A stretch of DNA of 64,000 nt from assembly GCA_034509425.1 (NCBI GenBank), contig JAVTVJ010000076.1:2170001-2234000 (forward strand). Direction: 5' to 3'. Position 1 is the first letter of the stretch. Each line of letters starts with the position of its first letter. Under the pieces are notes generated by a model that was not told the origin of the DNA, searched no databases, and was given only the letters and a program-made list of their open reading frames with translations. Below are positions 13,898 through 26,825 of this stretch, piece after piece. A program made the translations under genes and the position numbers. The stretch is from Eopsaltria australis (Eukaryota > Chordata > Aves > Passeriformes > Petroicidae).

Positions 13898-16800
13898 CTT
13901 TCTTCCCTGTCTTTTATCTCATTTTTCTTTTCTCTATTCTAACTTTTGCTCTTCCTCCCCCTCCCAGCATAACATATTCACAGGTCAGCTACTGGAATCT
14001 CAGTTGTAAATGCCCTTACCATCTTTATGGTAATACCTGTTACGCCAAGCCAGTTAATCTACAAGGACAGAAGGCTGCATTTCAAGAGAAATTTTCCCTT
14101 TAAAATATTTAGATTAATGCCATATTTGTTCTCAAACAGAATGGGGTTGTTCTCAGTAAGGTGAGTTGACAGTAATGTCAGAAAAATGAGCAAGAATGGG
14201 CATACGGTCTGAAGGTCACTCAAACTGGTTGCATAGTCAAGTTTCCTTCTTCCAGGATACACTATTACAGAAGTGGAAACAAAGGAAATTTTTGCAATAT
14301 TTTAGTATCTGGGGCTTCTCAAAGCAAAGAAAAATAATTTGTATGGAAGGTCCCTGTAAGTTAAAACACATTATTATTCACATTTTGTAGACAGAAACAC
14401 ACTGTGGCACAAAGAGCACTGGCCTTGTTTTTCAAAGCTGTCACGTCCCTGAAGTTCTTATTGCTTTAGCACTTCAAAAATTATGCCAAAAGTCACACAC
14501 TGCAGTTGTGTAAGGTTTGACTTCAAAAGTAAGGTCTTTTCTTGCTCCTTCTTGTTACAAAATACCTTACAGAAAATAACAGCAAAGTCACTCCACTTAC
14601 ACTGTGATTTCACTCTGCTGAATTCCAAGGGTCTTGAAAAATCAAATCCCTGCTGCTTCCGAGTTTGATGGGTATGAACCTAGGAGGTCACTGCACTATA
14701 TTACTGAAGTCCAAGTCATTACTGGTTTGTTTATCCCAACCACCTTTTACCCAGCACCTCTCGACCATTTTCTGAACCTCAAACTAAAAAAGGTTGAATT
14801 GCATGCAATCAACTCAATTAAGAACACTCTAAAACTGACGGCAATTGGCTTAACAGGATAAGGATTTTTTAATACCAGTTTTATGGATTTTTTTAAAAAT
14901 GAAATTGATAAGAATAAATAGAATTGTGATGAGAAAGCAACCAGACAGTGGGAGAACAGAAGAGCTTCATCAGTTATAAAGTACAGAAATTGCAGGTCAG
15001 CAGCCACCCAAGCTGTCTACCAAATGGTCTATCCATAGTGTCACTCTTCTACTTCTGGGTATTTTTTAGTCATGTTTCTGTAATTAGCTCTTCTGCATTC
15101 ACTGAGAAACAGATATCAGTTCCACCTTTTACCACAAGGACACTTTTAAGTCCTGTAATTTCAAACCAAAAAATCTGCCTAGTTTTATGCAAAACGCATA
15201 GTGGTCTGGACACCTTTCATGTCATGAATAACAATTTGCAATAATTAAAACAAAACAAATTTAATAAGAAGTCAGCTTTCTTAAAACTGCTGATGATACT
15301 TAATAGGATTTGAGAACCACTGATCTAACTTGTTTTCAAGCTCTGTAAATTTGGAAATGCTGTCATAAGTGCCTTGTAAAAATAAAAGGCATTTAAGAAG
15401 TCATCTTTGCCAGTTAAGGGCAATAAAACTATGATGAGCAACAAGATGGCATTAAAATGAAATGTCTGATATTTTAATTTGACCTGTGGCTTATTAATGC
15501 CCAAAGTTCCTGAAGATAAGGAGCTATCACTTCTCTCCTCTTCAAGAGTCAGTGCTACAAATATCCTCCATCAGATTAAACAGGGAGGAAAAAAAAGATG
15601 ATGAGTTAATGCTGATGATCAAAAGGTTCCAAAATGATTACATCATCAGCCTTGGAATTCCCCTGAAACATACATATTTTGCTGATTGAGACAGGCTTTT
15701 TGACCAGATTGAACTTCCATGATTCTCAGTCCATTAGGCCTCAGAGAGTTTAATTCTCCTGTTTTTTCACCACCGTTTCCTTCCCTCCTGATCAATCATC
15801 TGAAAGACTAATTAGAGCCATTATTTACAGAGCTATTGAAAAAACCTGAGACCTAGTGAAAACACAGAAAGTTGAAAACTATACATAAACCCTTTGCTGT
15901 TAATATTTATTTAAGGGAAAGAGAGAAGCCTTTACAGAAAGGCAAGTGGACTCCTCATTTTCTCAGGCAGGCGAATAAACAGTGATCATCCTTTCAACAT
16001 TTTCTTTTACAGGACTTTATTTAAGCAGAGGGGGGAAAATAAGGAATTCAACTAATCATTACATAGGTCTGCAGTGAATCTCCAGTCAGTCTGGACCTGC
16101 AGAATAGTCTTCCCTTCTTTAAAGAAAGTCTGTGCACGCCCTGCTTTCCCTCCTAACCTGCCTTTGCATCCTAAAAAGCTCCTCTTTTTTCTAGCTGTGT
16201 GCTTACCAGTTCAAAATCATTCTCCTTCCCGGATTACAGCATCAGCAAATCCTTTTCCTGCTGGAACTTTAGGTGTGTTCATGTGCCCTTGAATTGTCCC
16301 AACTACTGCATCAAAATTAGCTTGGACGGATTTATTTCTAAAGAGATCTCCCTTATTTACACTATAATCACACATCTTGCATGATTAGGTGTGTATAGCC
16401 ATATATCAGCCAATGAAGAAACAGAGCAAAAGGCAGTTCTTGTCCCAGGAACCTTGAAAGGTTGGAATGATGGGAGGAAAAAGCATCACTTGTTTTGTTT
16501 CAAAAGAGGGAGCAGAGATTCTGAGGACCATATTTAGACTGCATTTTGTACGACTGACCTGACAAGACATCACTGAGTGACCCTGATTACCTGTTAGCTA
16601 CACTGCCAGACCCAGGTTCCCCAGACAGCCAGGGAAGAGAAGTGGACACAATACCAATGTCAAGCAGTCTTGATGCTCACTACAGAGCTGGAAATCCTTC
16701 TGAAGGTTACACAGCAACTCCCTAGCGGAGCTGGGAATTAGCTGACTGCTGGAATTCAAACCTAATGGCCTAGTCAAGGAACATTTTTCTCTTAGAGATA

Positions 16801-17589
16801 CTTACTGTACTTGAAGACTTATTTCTGTCATGACAGCACAACTCAGCACTTAAAAAGTGCAACAGTAAAACACAGTTTCTAAACAACATAAAACTTCAAC
16901 TTAAAAAATACCTTTATAAATACATGCTCTGAAGGAATCATTATTTATGCAGATTTCTTTATAGCACTGTATTCTACAGTTGCTGTCTTTGGCCATGAAG
17001 GGCTATACTTTGCTTTTTGAATTCTCCACGAGCAAGTGCAGGGAGGCTCAACTACCATTTCCTTCACTAGTGCTGTATCTTCCTCTCTCATAACATGCCA
17101 GAAAAAATGATTAGGCACCAGTATGTCCTTTCGGGCTTTAAGATAATATTGTGAAACTTGATCTAGAAAGTCCTTATATTCACAGAAAGAGAAAAAAAAT
17201 ACACAAACTATGCAAAGCAGGGGAGATTCAACTGGTTCTCTCTTTGTAACTTGTAATCTGATACAGAAACTGGAGAAAGCCCAACCTTTCAAAAGCTACA
17301 TGGAACTTCTTAACACTGAAATGGAGCTACTATCCAGCTGTGCAATTACTGCAATACTATCCAGCCCAGAACATCTCCAGAGGGTTTGCCTCTATTAGGC
17401 TGAGCAAAGGCACAATTCATCAGGCTGTACTGATTCAAACCAAGGCCCCTTTACTCTAATATCTAGATTCATTTGTGGGCACTTCTATGGAAGAGTGAAC
17501 ACAGGGTAAGACCCTTCTGCTTTCAACCTTTTCTATGTCAGTGCATCTCCTGAGTCCGAGGTGGTTTATCTATTAAGAAATCCTTAGAC
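12634..17589. other. NOX4 intron segment
   Basis: Non-coding AT-rich sequence. It contains the (TA)15 microsatellite at 13865-13894 and a stretch around 15470-15880 with homeodomain-like ATTA cores and low repeat content that could be a conserved element. No exon was recognised. Confidence 0.55.
13865..13894. repeat. (TA)15 microsatellite
   Basis: Fifteen uninterrupted TA units flanked by gtttt and cacctt. Likely polymorphic in length. Confidence 0.97.
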
Positions 17590-18165
17590 TTCTCTTTCAA
17601 GTACCTGTCCAGTCCCCATGTAAACCTAATCCATTCCACACTTTTTGACAGAGAGTTCCATGTGTTTCTCACCTACCACATGAAGATTCATCACCTTATG
17701 TTTGCTCTGAAATCTCACTGACTGTATTTAATGGCCAAAACCTCTGATACTGGCAGAAACTGTGAACAGTCAGGCCCTGCCCACCCACCACCAGTGTTAT
17801 GCATGATTTTGCAGACCGTGGCTATGTTCCCCTGAATTATATCTTTTTCAGGCTGCAGAGTCCCTGCATAGTCAGTTATCCCATGTTTGGAAGCCTCTCC
17901 ATGCTTTTGATCATCTTTGCTGCTCCTTCCTGAACCCTGGCCAGTGTCATGTCTTGAGTGATGAAGACCAGACCTGCACAGAGGATTGAGGTCCTGGTAG
18001 CACCACAGAAACACCCACCAGCTGCAGAGTCATCTCCTTGGCTTTATTCTCCACTCCACTCCTAATAATTTTTCTCTTTATTGCTGCTAAGCACTAAGCT
18101 GATGTCTTCATGGAAACAGTTATCATGACTCCAAAGTGTTATTCGTGGGCTGCCATGGTCTCATC
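17590..18165 (-). mobile_element. Ancient CR1-type LINE fragment
   Basis: On the minus strand this resembles old amniote CR1/L3-like copies. Plus-strand landmarks are acagagagttcca, gattttgcagacc, catgcttttgatcatctttg, gaccagacctgcacaga and ccaaagtgttattcgtggg, in the order expected for an antisense copy. It is heavily diverged with several small deletions; the boundaries are approximate. Confidence 0.6.
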
Positions 18166-18559
18166 ATTGCCAGCCATGTGTATTAGCTTGTCACCAAATA
18201 AATTAAACACCAGCACATACTTGCATGCATATATCCACTGGTATTTTTAGCCAGGTCTATAAATAGGTTTGCAAGTGTAATATGTTTTATACATTTGAAC
18301 AAGCTACAAGAACTCTTCATCGAACAGATTTATATGGCAGTCATAAAATAATGGAATCAATCCTATCCAAGACTGAAATTTTGTACTATAACAAAACCAC
18401 TACCAGTCACCGTGAACTCCTTCTTGGGCTTTTGCCTATTCATATTTAGTGACAATTTAAACTTGTAAGCATGGAATCTTTTCACCCTCTTATAATACAG
18501 ACACAACTTCATCATTACTCTCAAATATACAAATAAATTACTGTGTAATAACTATAGGA

Positions 18560-18682
18560 GAATCACAGAATAGTTGAAGGCAGAAGAAATCTTAGGAGAT
18601 TATCCAGGCCTGCTCTAAGCGTGGTAACAAAGAGCAGGTTGCTCATGGCCATGTTCAGTTGGGTTTTATGTGTCTCCAAGGC
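18560..18682 (-). mobile_element. CR1 LINE 3' fragment, antisense member of a back-to-back pair
   Basis: It begins tcacagaatagttgaagg, the reverse complement of the CR1 3' tail, and continues to the ggttgctcatggcc and tgtctccaaggctgg landmarks. It abuts a sense-orientation CR1 tail at 18684. Confidence 0.75.
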
Positions 18683-18683
18683 T

Positions 18684-18736
18684 GGAACTAGATGTTCTTT
18701 AAGATCCCTTCCAGCCCAAATCATTCCATGATTCTA
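18684..18736 (+). mobile_element. CR1 LINE 3' end, sense member of the pair
   Basis: The sequence ggaactagatgttctttaag, then cccttccagccc, then attccatgattcta is the last ~50 bases of a CR1 in forward orientation. Together with 18560-18682 it makes an inverted arrangement with both 3' ends pointing outward. Confidence 0.75.
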
Positions 18737-19720
18737 GGATATAATCAGCAGGTCTGCTTGTAAAAAAAATTTGAATAGCAGTATTTTGTGCTATTTTCAT
18801 TGATTGTCACCTTTGGATAAAACTGCAAACCCCTGTCTGTTTGACAAGAAGGACACAGCTGGTTAAAAGACAACTGTCCCCACAGCTGACAGATGCAGGC
18901 AGACACTGCCCTGCAATAAGCTTCAGACAGGCTGGGCAGGGTAAATATTGGCTTCTCTTAGCTGGGGCAGGGATGGGAGAAGAATGGGAAATGGAAAAGA
19001 AAAAAGGAGCTCACGAATGGGAGTTTCCTTGTTAGTTCACCCTCACTCACAGCCTTGGAATATAAAGTAGGGATTGCCCAACCCTCATCCCTCCAACAGC
19101 AACCTTGAACCATGCTGCTAATCACCAAGGCTTAGCTGACCTTAGAGGGATCATCAGGCATGACTTGGCCTTGCTCACAGCCAGGTTGTGTGAATACCTG
19201 CACGGAAGGTGCTAAATTGTTCCCAGAGGCCAGAGGGGAAGCTGCAATGTGCTGGATACCATGCTCAGAGTGAACAGCACAGTGTGGGAAACACCTGTCC
19301 AGGCAAACACTGAGCTGAGCTGAACTGCTAGAAATAACAGGGGGGCTGCAAGTAAGAAACAAAAGCAGAAACAGGGTACTAAGGGACTCCATTGATATCT
19401 AAAAATAATTTCTCCTGTGATTTCAGCTGCCTGTCTCTTTCAGAGAACACACACAAATTCTTCCCTAAAAGCACTAGTTACACTGAAGCATTACACAGGA
19501 TAATGTGATCAGAGCTCAGCTGGATCCTATTTCCTATATAAATTTTGCTAGTCAGCTGGGGATGATCCACTGGGAAGAAATGTACATTTTTTCCAAAGAT
19601 CTAATCACATCTGAGGCTCCATTTCTTATAACATCTCTCAAAGGGCAATATCAAAGCCTTAGCAGGAAATCACTTGAATGACTGACAAATGAAATGAGCC
19701 ATTAGATACTGTTTTCCTCC

Positions 19721-19740
19721 TTTTTTTTTTTTTTTTTTTT
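19721..19740. repeat. Poly(T) tract
   Basis: Twenty consecutive T. No retrotransposon body was recognised at either end. Confidence 0.9.
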
Positions 19741-22700
19741 GATAGGTGATAAAATGTAATGCACACAAGTGTATCAGAAAATGTATCCAAAGTATGGTTT
19801 AATTTCACCCTGATGTGAGCAATTCTGTTATTTCTTCTTGCATTGGAATTAGACAAGTCATTCTTGAGAACGTTGGCCAGACAACTGCTGAATATAAACT
19901 ACTACATACAACCTAGTCTGGATAGTTTTCATTTATTCTTAATTCATAATTTCTTACAAATACCTATATTTTTGGCTTAGCACTAGCTCTTGTGTAGACT
20001 TTTGTTAAAATATGCTGTGGGATTTTCTATGGGATTGTCATCTCCATCTTTCAACTATAATGCTACGAACATAATAAAATATTAAATTGACATGTTTTTA
20101 CATGACAGAAAGTCTGTTATTACCCAAGTCAACAGAAAAAAGTATTTCCAGCCTTGAAGAAAGCTGAAAAATTTTACTATGTGATACTAAACTGATAATT
20201 ATTCTCTAGAACAAAGAACAAGTAGTCTAACATGATTTGGATCAAACAGTTCCTCACCTCATGGTAAGGAAATGACTTGGCACATCTTTTTCTGAGAAAG
20301 TGATTTTGCCAACTCCTACAAGGATAAACTATCATTAGATATCAGTTACCAGTCACGACCTGGCATATAACAATACATCAATGCACCATCACCAATTCAG
20401 CAATATATAACAGCACAGAAATTATAAAATCCTCTTCATGCAGACATGGCACATTCTGGCGCATATGTGCTGGGATGTATGGGACATTTTTAAAGAAATA
20501 TTCTTTCTTAACAAATTTTTGGATTAAAGAATTGACTTTTTTTTTGCAAATTCCACTGAGAAAATTTCATCTGCCATGGTTGTTATTAACAGGGCACAAT
20601 TAGCATAATCCCATCAACCCATTAAAAAATGAAAACATCAAAAACCAGAAATTATAAAAATGTCTTTAATTACAAATTTTGCTTTTTCCAAACCAGTCAC
20701 AGCTAAGCTCAAGAGACACTCAGCTGACACAGTGTAAGTGAAATCCTTGAGGGAAAGCCCTGTGCCGTCAGGCTGGCACCAGTCACTTGGCAAAGTACAG
20801 CAAAGCACTACAGCTTTGACTCTGAAATGTGCGTGGGTGTCTGTGGCATTTTCCTTGAGGAAATGGCACTTGCAGTGTGTTTAATGAATAAGGGAATATG
20901 TTAAGTTTATGACAGGAGATAGTCCTTAAAGCTGCTTGTTGCAGTGAAGAGCACAAACTGCCCACTGATTTATTTTAATTTCATATAACATGAGGAGGCT
21001 TTTTGGAGGCTGTAGGTGTACTTGTTATCACTGACAGTACAGAAAAATCCTCACAGCAGACACTAGAGCAATACCCAAAATAGTTAATAAGCTTTGAAAC
21101 TCCTCCTCTCCCCAAAATCCCCCTTCAACATTGAGAGAAGTTGCTGTCACCACCACTGAGTGCCTCTTTCTCCAATACATAGAAAAACTCCAATGTGTTT
21201 ATTTGGATCCACACACTTTCCAGGCTCTCTCCCCAGAAGAGAAATATGCTCTCTTATTCATGATCATGGTGTTCATACAGAATTTTAAGTGTTGCTAACA
21301 TTTTATCTTTAAAATTTTTCTGATTCCTGGTAAGTTACAAAGCTAAACATTCATCCACTGGTAATCAGCTTCTATATACAGAACAGGGTCCCTTCAAATT
21401 ACTAAAAACACAGTGATGCTTTCTGTAAACTACTGTCCAAATTTTATTCTCTGTAGATGGTCAAACATTTCCAATCAAACTGTTGATTATCAAGGATATT
21501 GAGATTATATGAGGAAAAGGTATTAAAATTTAAAAACCCCACCCAAATGCTGAAAGTTTCGAGATATGTGTGAGCATGTATTATAAATAAAATGCAGTAC
21601 TTCATGCAAACCATAGTTAAGTTTTCTCACATGCCCATCTCTTTTCCCAGTTTCCCTGCCAGAAGATGCACTCTGTCTGCCAAGACGTGCCTGTGTCTCT
21701 CTCCAGTAGAGAGTGAGACCATGGCATATTACAGCAAATATACCCTAGGCTTGGAACCCAGCCAGGAGAAGATAAAGAAAGCTGGAGACATACAAATCCT
21801 AAGAGGCAGTTGGGACAGCATTTACAAGTGATATTTTTGGCTTTTGGATAGTATTCTTGACCATATGAATTTTTTGAGAAACAATTAGTATTTTTCTATT
21901 AAAAAGTTAAATGACCTTTTTTTTTAAAAAAAAGAAGTGTTATATTTTATATTTTATTCATTTACTAGCCAATTTTATTCCTCATAATTCTCAAGGAAAA
22001 ACTTGCTTTAAAAAGTAACCAGGAATGTTATTTCAGTCCCTTCTCTACACTTTGACTTCACTGCATCTTTGTCAAACCTCCTGAAGGCACTGCATGCCTG
22101 GAAGACAACCTGTTTTTTTCCAGCTGTTTCAGCTGATCTAATGAAAGATATTACTTCTTCCTACAAAATCTCCCTCTCACGAAATATTATGTCATTATAA
22201 TGTACTTTGGTTTTATCTGCAACAAATATTACAAACCGTATTAATATGAAGAGTCACGATATCCTTTTTGAAACAAGCTCTGAAAATTTGTCCCCATTTT
22301 GAGGGAAAAAAGCTTTAAGCAAAGAGGAGGAGGAACAGGAACATGCCAGAGCTGCAGATATGTCAGTTATAATATCAGTGAAACAAAATACACACTGCAC
22401 CCTGCCCATAAGCTGCTGCACTTCATACCAAAGGGCTATTTATTGCTGTCACAGCACAGTCTTCTCCATGTACCCCAATGCAATCTCCTCTGCATTTTGG
22501 AAAGTGATTTCCAGGCTATGAATTCCCTCCTACAGTTTTCTCCTCACAGCATTTTAGTTAATACTGAGATAATTGAGTCCTTTGTCTCACTAAGAAATGC
22601 CACGTTCAGCATGTAACAGCCACCATTTCAAGTCTCCCTCAAAATTGGGATACAGTAGTAATTAATTTACCTTGCTGAATCTTAAACTTTATAGTATATT

Positions 22701-25700
22701 ATATTTAAATCATTTCTGCCTCTCTGCCTTTTGTAATTTAAGGGCCTGATGAAAGGAAAAAATTGAGTTTTAATTACAATTGAAATTTAGTGGATTGACA
22801 CTCACAGAAGGACGCCTTTATATTAAAACCTAGAATGCACTGGCAGTCCAGCTCCATTCCCACTAGAAACTTGCCTCCACCTCTGTGTTCAGCACTGGGG
22901 TATCCAAACTTTGAGGCATACAACCACAAGATTCAAACTTGAGTTCAGAGCTGTAATTAGCATGTATTTTTGCATGTGGTTCATATAAAATGCGTAGCCA
23001 TAAATATTTTAAACCAAACTTTACTGTTCAGAGCAGATACCAAAATATCAGTTTGGAGAAGCTGTGAAAACTTGCTGTTTGCCAGTTCTCATGACATGGT
23101 GCTTTCAGTGCAAGTTCTGAGGTTTGGTTTAATTTGTTTCTTTAAAGGAAGAAGTCAACTTTTTTGAGGCTACCACATACACTGGAATCCTATATTTGCA
23201 CTTGATAACTATAAAATTAGTTTGTGGTGGATTTTTATTCAAAATATTTATGATTTAAAGGGGTCCTTCTCCAGGGGAGGACTGGGGCCAAAGAGAGCTG
23301 TGGCTGCAAGACGTCCCTTAAAAATTCTTGGATCACAAACTGTTTCCTTATGGTGAAACTCAAATTCTCTAGCTACTATTTGGTGTGTCTGAGAAACAAT
23401 GCATATACAAAAGTCAAAGGATAGAACTGAGCAACAGGAGGGGGACATTCAAGCACATGCTTGCAAAGATGATTTGCAAGGGATTGTAGGGAACTGATGA
23501 TAAAATTTGGGGTGTAGGATTTGCCTCCCACAAACAAGACCAGTGTTGATTTTAAGGCATTTTGGAATGGAAAGCCATTTTGAAACAGGTAACTGCTGTT
23601 TTGAGGATGACTGAAATGCAGGGTAAGGACATGCGGCTAACAAAAAGTAGAGTAAATATACTTAGAGAAAGCATGAAAAAAAATACTGCAGTAAAGGAGA
23701 GGGGATACCCTAAGTAGAACTTCAGTGCTAATATTATGCCAATCAGCAGTTACATAATGTTTGTTTTCTAAATAGGAAACCTCATTTGATCATGTTATTT
23801 GATCTCAATGACATGTGCAATGTTGTGGGAGTTTTAACCAACTCCTACAGAATTAACTGCTGAACGCAGCACAAATTCTGAGCAGGTGATGGCCCCTTTC
23901 TCCCTTCCAATCCAAGCACCTGTAGAAATAAGCAGACAGGTAGAAGAGACCAAGGAATAAAGTGCAATACAAGGTAACATGACAGGTCAATCACCATTAC
24001 TGGTGGTCTTCATGCAAAAGAGAGCTATGCTTTAAATCACACCAGAGCCCAAACCAACGATGAGACTGCTACTGAAAAGCAGCCCCACTTCTGTATTTCA
24101 AAGGAATGCTCTAAGTAGAGATGGTGCAGGAAACAAAGAACCAGACAAATACAAGGTCTCAAAACTCAGATTTAATACAAGAGATAGCCAAATAGAAGGT
24201 TCAAAGGTGTCATGTTCATTTTCTGTACATATTTGCACACAAATGGGCAACATCTAAAATGTACATATCTTTCCTAGTAGTGACTCTTGCCCTGAAATAA
24301 GGAGAAAAGGAAAAAAGAGAAAGGAAAAAAAAGAAAAACACAGAAAATCCTACTAATTTCTGTAATCATCACAAAGTTGAGCTTCATTTTCACAAAGAAC
24401 ATAAAAAGAGCCCATGAAAGGTTGAAGCCGAGAACGCGGCAGAATATTACAACCCCAAGGCTGTAATATAACTTTTGTATAGAAATTATTCTGAGAAACT
24501 ATCAAGCATCATGAAGGAGTTGGGAGCATGTAAAGATAACTGCTCCTTCTGATCATAAAATTTATAAATATCTACAGTTCCTACACAAGTTTTTCCAATT
24601 TTTTTTATGTTCTAAAGCTGAAATAGATTTTTCCTCTTTAACTATGGCAATTTTTAAAATCTGTTAGAAAAGGATCCCAAAAACAATAATCTCAAATCTA
24701 CTTTTAAGATATTTTAACCAACAATTTTTAGTTAAAATGTGGTAACTCAAAATTCCAAACCTGAAATGTGGCTGATTTTTTCTTCTGTCCCCAAGGGAGG
24801 AGTAACAAACTGGCAACAAAGCTAGACATTTGGCAGGGATTCTTTGGCAGAACTTGGATGGCATCTAAGAGAATCTATTGCCCCCAGAGAAGAGCAGGTA
24901 TGCATGAAGAGCTGGTATTTTGATGTGAACTCTCATATTTCTCTAGAATCCATATTCACATGAAGGAACCTGAAAATCCAGCTGAACTTTGTACATATAG
25001 TACTTGAACCAGCTGTGTACCTCTGCACAGAAACTACAGAAGAATGAGATTTCCCTAACCAGGCATTACAGAAAAATGATGAAACACAGGCAACTCCAGA
25101 ACAGCAACTGTGCCTTCTTAACTAGGCAAACACAGCACACAGTGATTACAAAACCAGAAATATGGCTGGCAGTCCACTCAAATACATGTCCTAGAGCTTT
25201 TCTCTCTTGAAATCTATTTTCACAGAGGAGAGCAGCTTTTTGCTTTTTTCACTACATTCATTCTCATTCTATCAGCTACTACATGCTAAGCCTGCTCCAC
25301 AGGCTTCACTCCTTTAATTCCTAACAGTGCTGAAAATGTCTCAGGCATGACAAGAAATCCTGCAACCTTGTGGTCTTGTATCAGTTCTTAACTACAGCAA
25401 CATCCACACATCCAGTGCATAATGTATCAAAGGATAAAAATAAATTTACATCATTGAGCCATGTGATTTTCTATAATCCTTACATGATTAAAAAGTGCCT
25501 GGGATATGCAAAAAGGTGGAAGTTTACAAATAACAGGATGCATCAAAAAAGGACTTTCATGTAGGAGAAAATTTCCTTCAATTTCTCACTCAAATATCTT
25601 TTCCCCACTCTAGACATGAAACTCATTAACTTTTCAAATTGGATTTGACTCAAGTTACACTGTTTTTGGTGCTAAGTCAGCTGGAGTTCAACTAATGTAA

Positions 25701-26800
25701 AACAATCCACGTCTGGAGCCAAAAATTCAGATGTGTTCACCTTCAGCATTAGTTCTTTAATCAGATGAAAAGAGCTTTCAGCCCTTTTCAAGCAGTAAAC
25801 TAAATCTGTTCTCCTTTTTCTTCAGTTTCTTAATCCTGCCTTTTATTGAGTTTATTTCAGGAACAAATAAAATAAATAATGAACATTAATGGCAATGAAG
25901 ATTAAAATTAGTATTCTTTATAGTACACTATGACTAATTATATTGTTAAGGCATATTAACTTCCCAGTAACCATATCATTTTATTACTAACGTCAAATTA
26001 TATCAAAAGGAAACACAATTAAGCTTTTTTAGCACTCAATTCTGCTGTCTTCCTCAGAAGTGTAAGTCAGATTTCCTGACAATACAAAAATTGTTAGTCA
26101 TAAAATCTAACAGTGGAAAATAACACCTATCTCATCTCTGTCCTGTCCTTCCAAAACCACACACAGATTTTGCTGGAACAACTGACAGCACCACGTCATT
26201 AACACATTTACACCCTGCCAGGAATCTCACGGAATAACTAAACACAAAAGAATGTTACTATGGGATGGAAAAGGCCCAAATCAAACAGAGCTTGAGGTAA
26301 TAGCAAAAGAGTTGACCAAATGTTCATCACTAATGAGTAGATATTTCTAAAGAAATTCAGTAGCAGTTACAGTGAACATGGAACAATCTTGTCACTTCCT
26401 GTGGACAGACTTTGTAGTCTTATTATTCCTTCTTGTCATCTTCTGCTCCACCCATGCCAGAATCAAGATCTACTAAGAGTACAGTAGATACTGATTGAGT
26501 GATCCACTACATCTAAACCTATTCTCAGGGCTACTGAACATAAAATATTGCCTCTTTGCTAGATCCTACACTTGCTGATAAATTCCATGTAAGCACAGGA
26601 ATGCACAGCTTTGGGATGCTTCAGGCATCCCCTAAATCAGGAGCTGCAAGGGTTTAACAAGGTCATTCAGGTACTCCTGACAAGCTCTCCCACACTAGAA
26701 TTCTTTCTTCAGAGGCACTTAAAAGGTATGTAATTTCCTTCTTCTGATCAACATGAGAAAAATCCTTAGTCAGGCTCCAAAATCCCAAACAACTGCCTTC

Positions 26801-26825
26801 TTTTTTTTTTTCTTTTTTTTTTTTT
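26801..26825. repeat. Poly(T) tract
   Basis: Twenty-five bases, all T except one C. Simple repeat. Confidence 0.9.
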
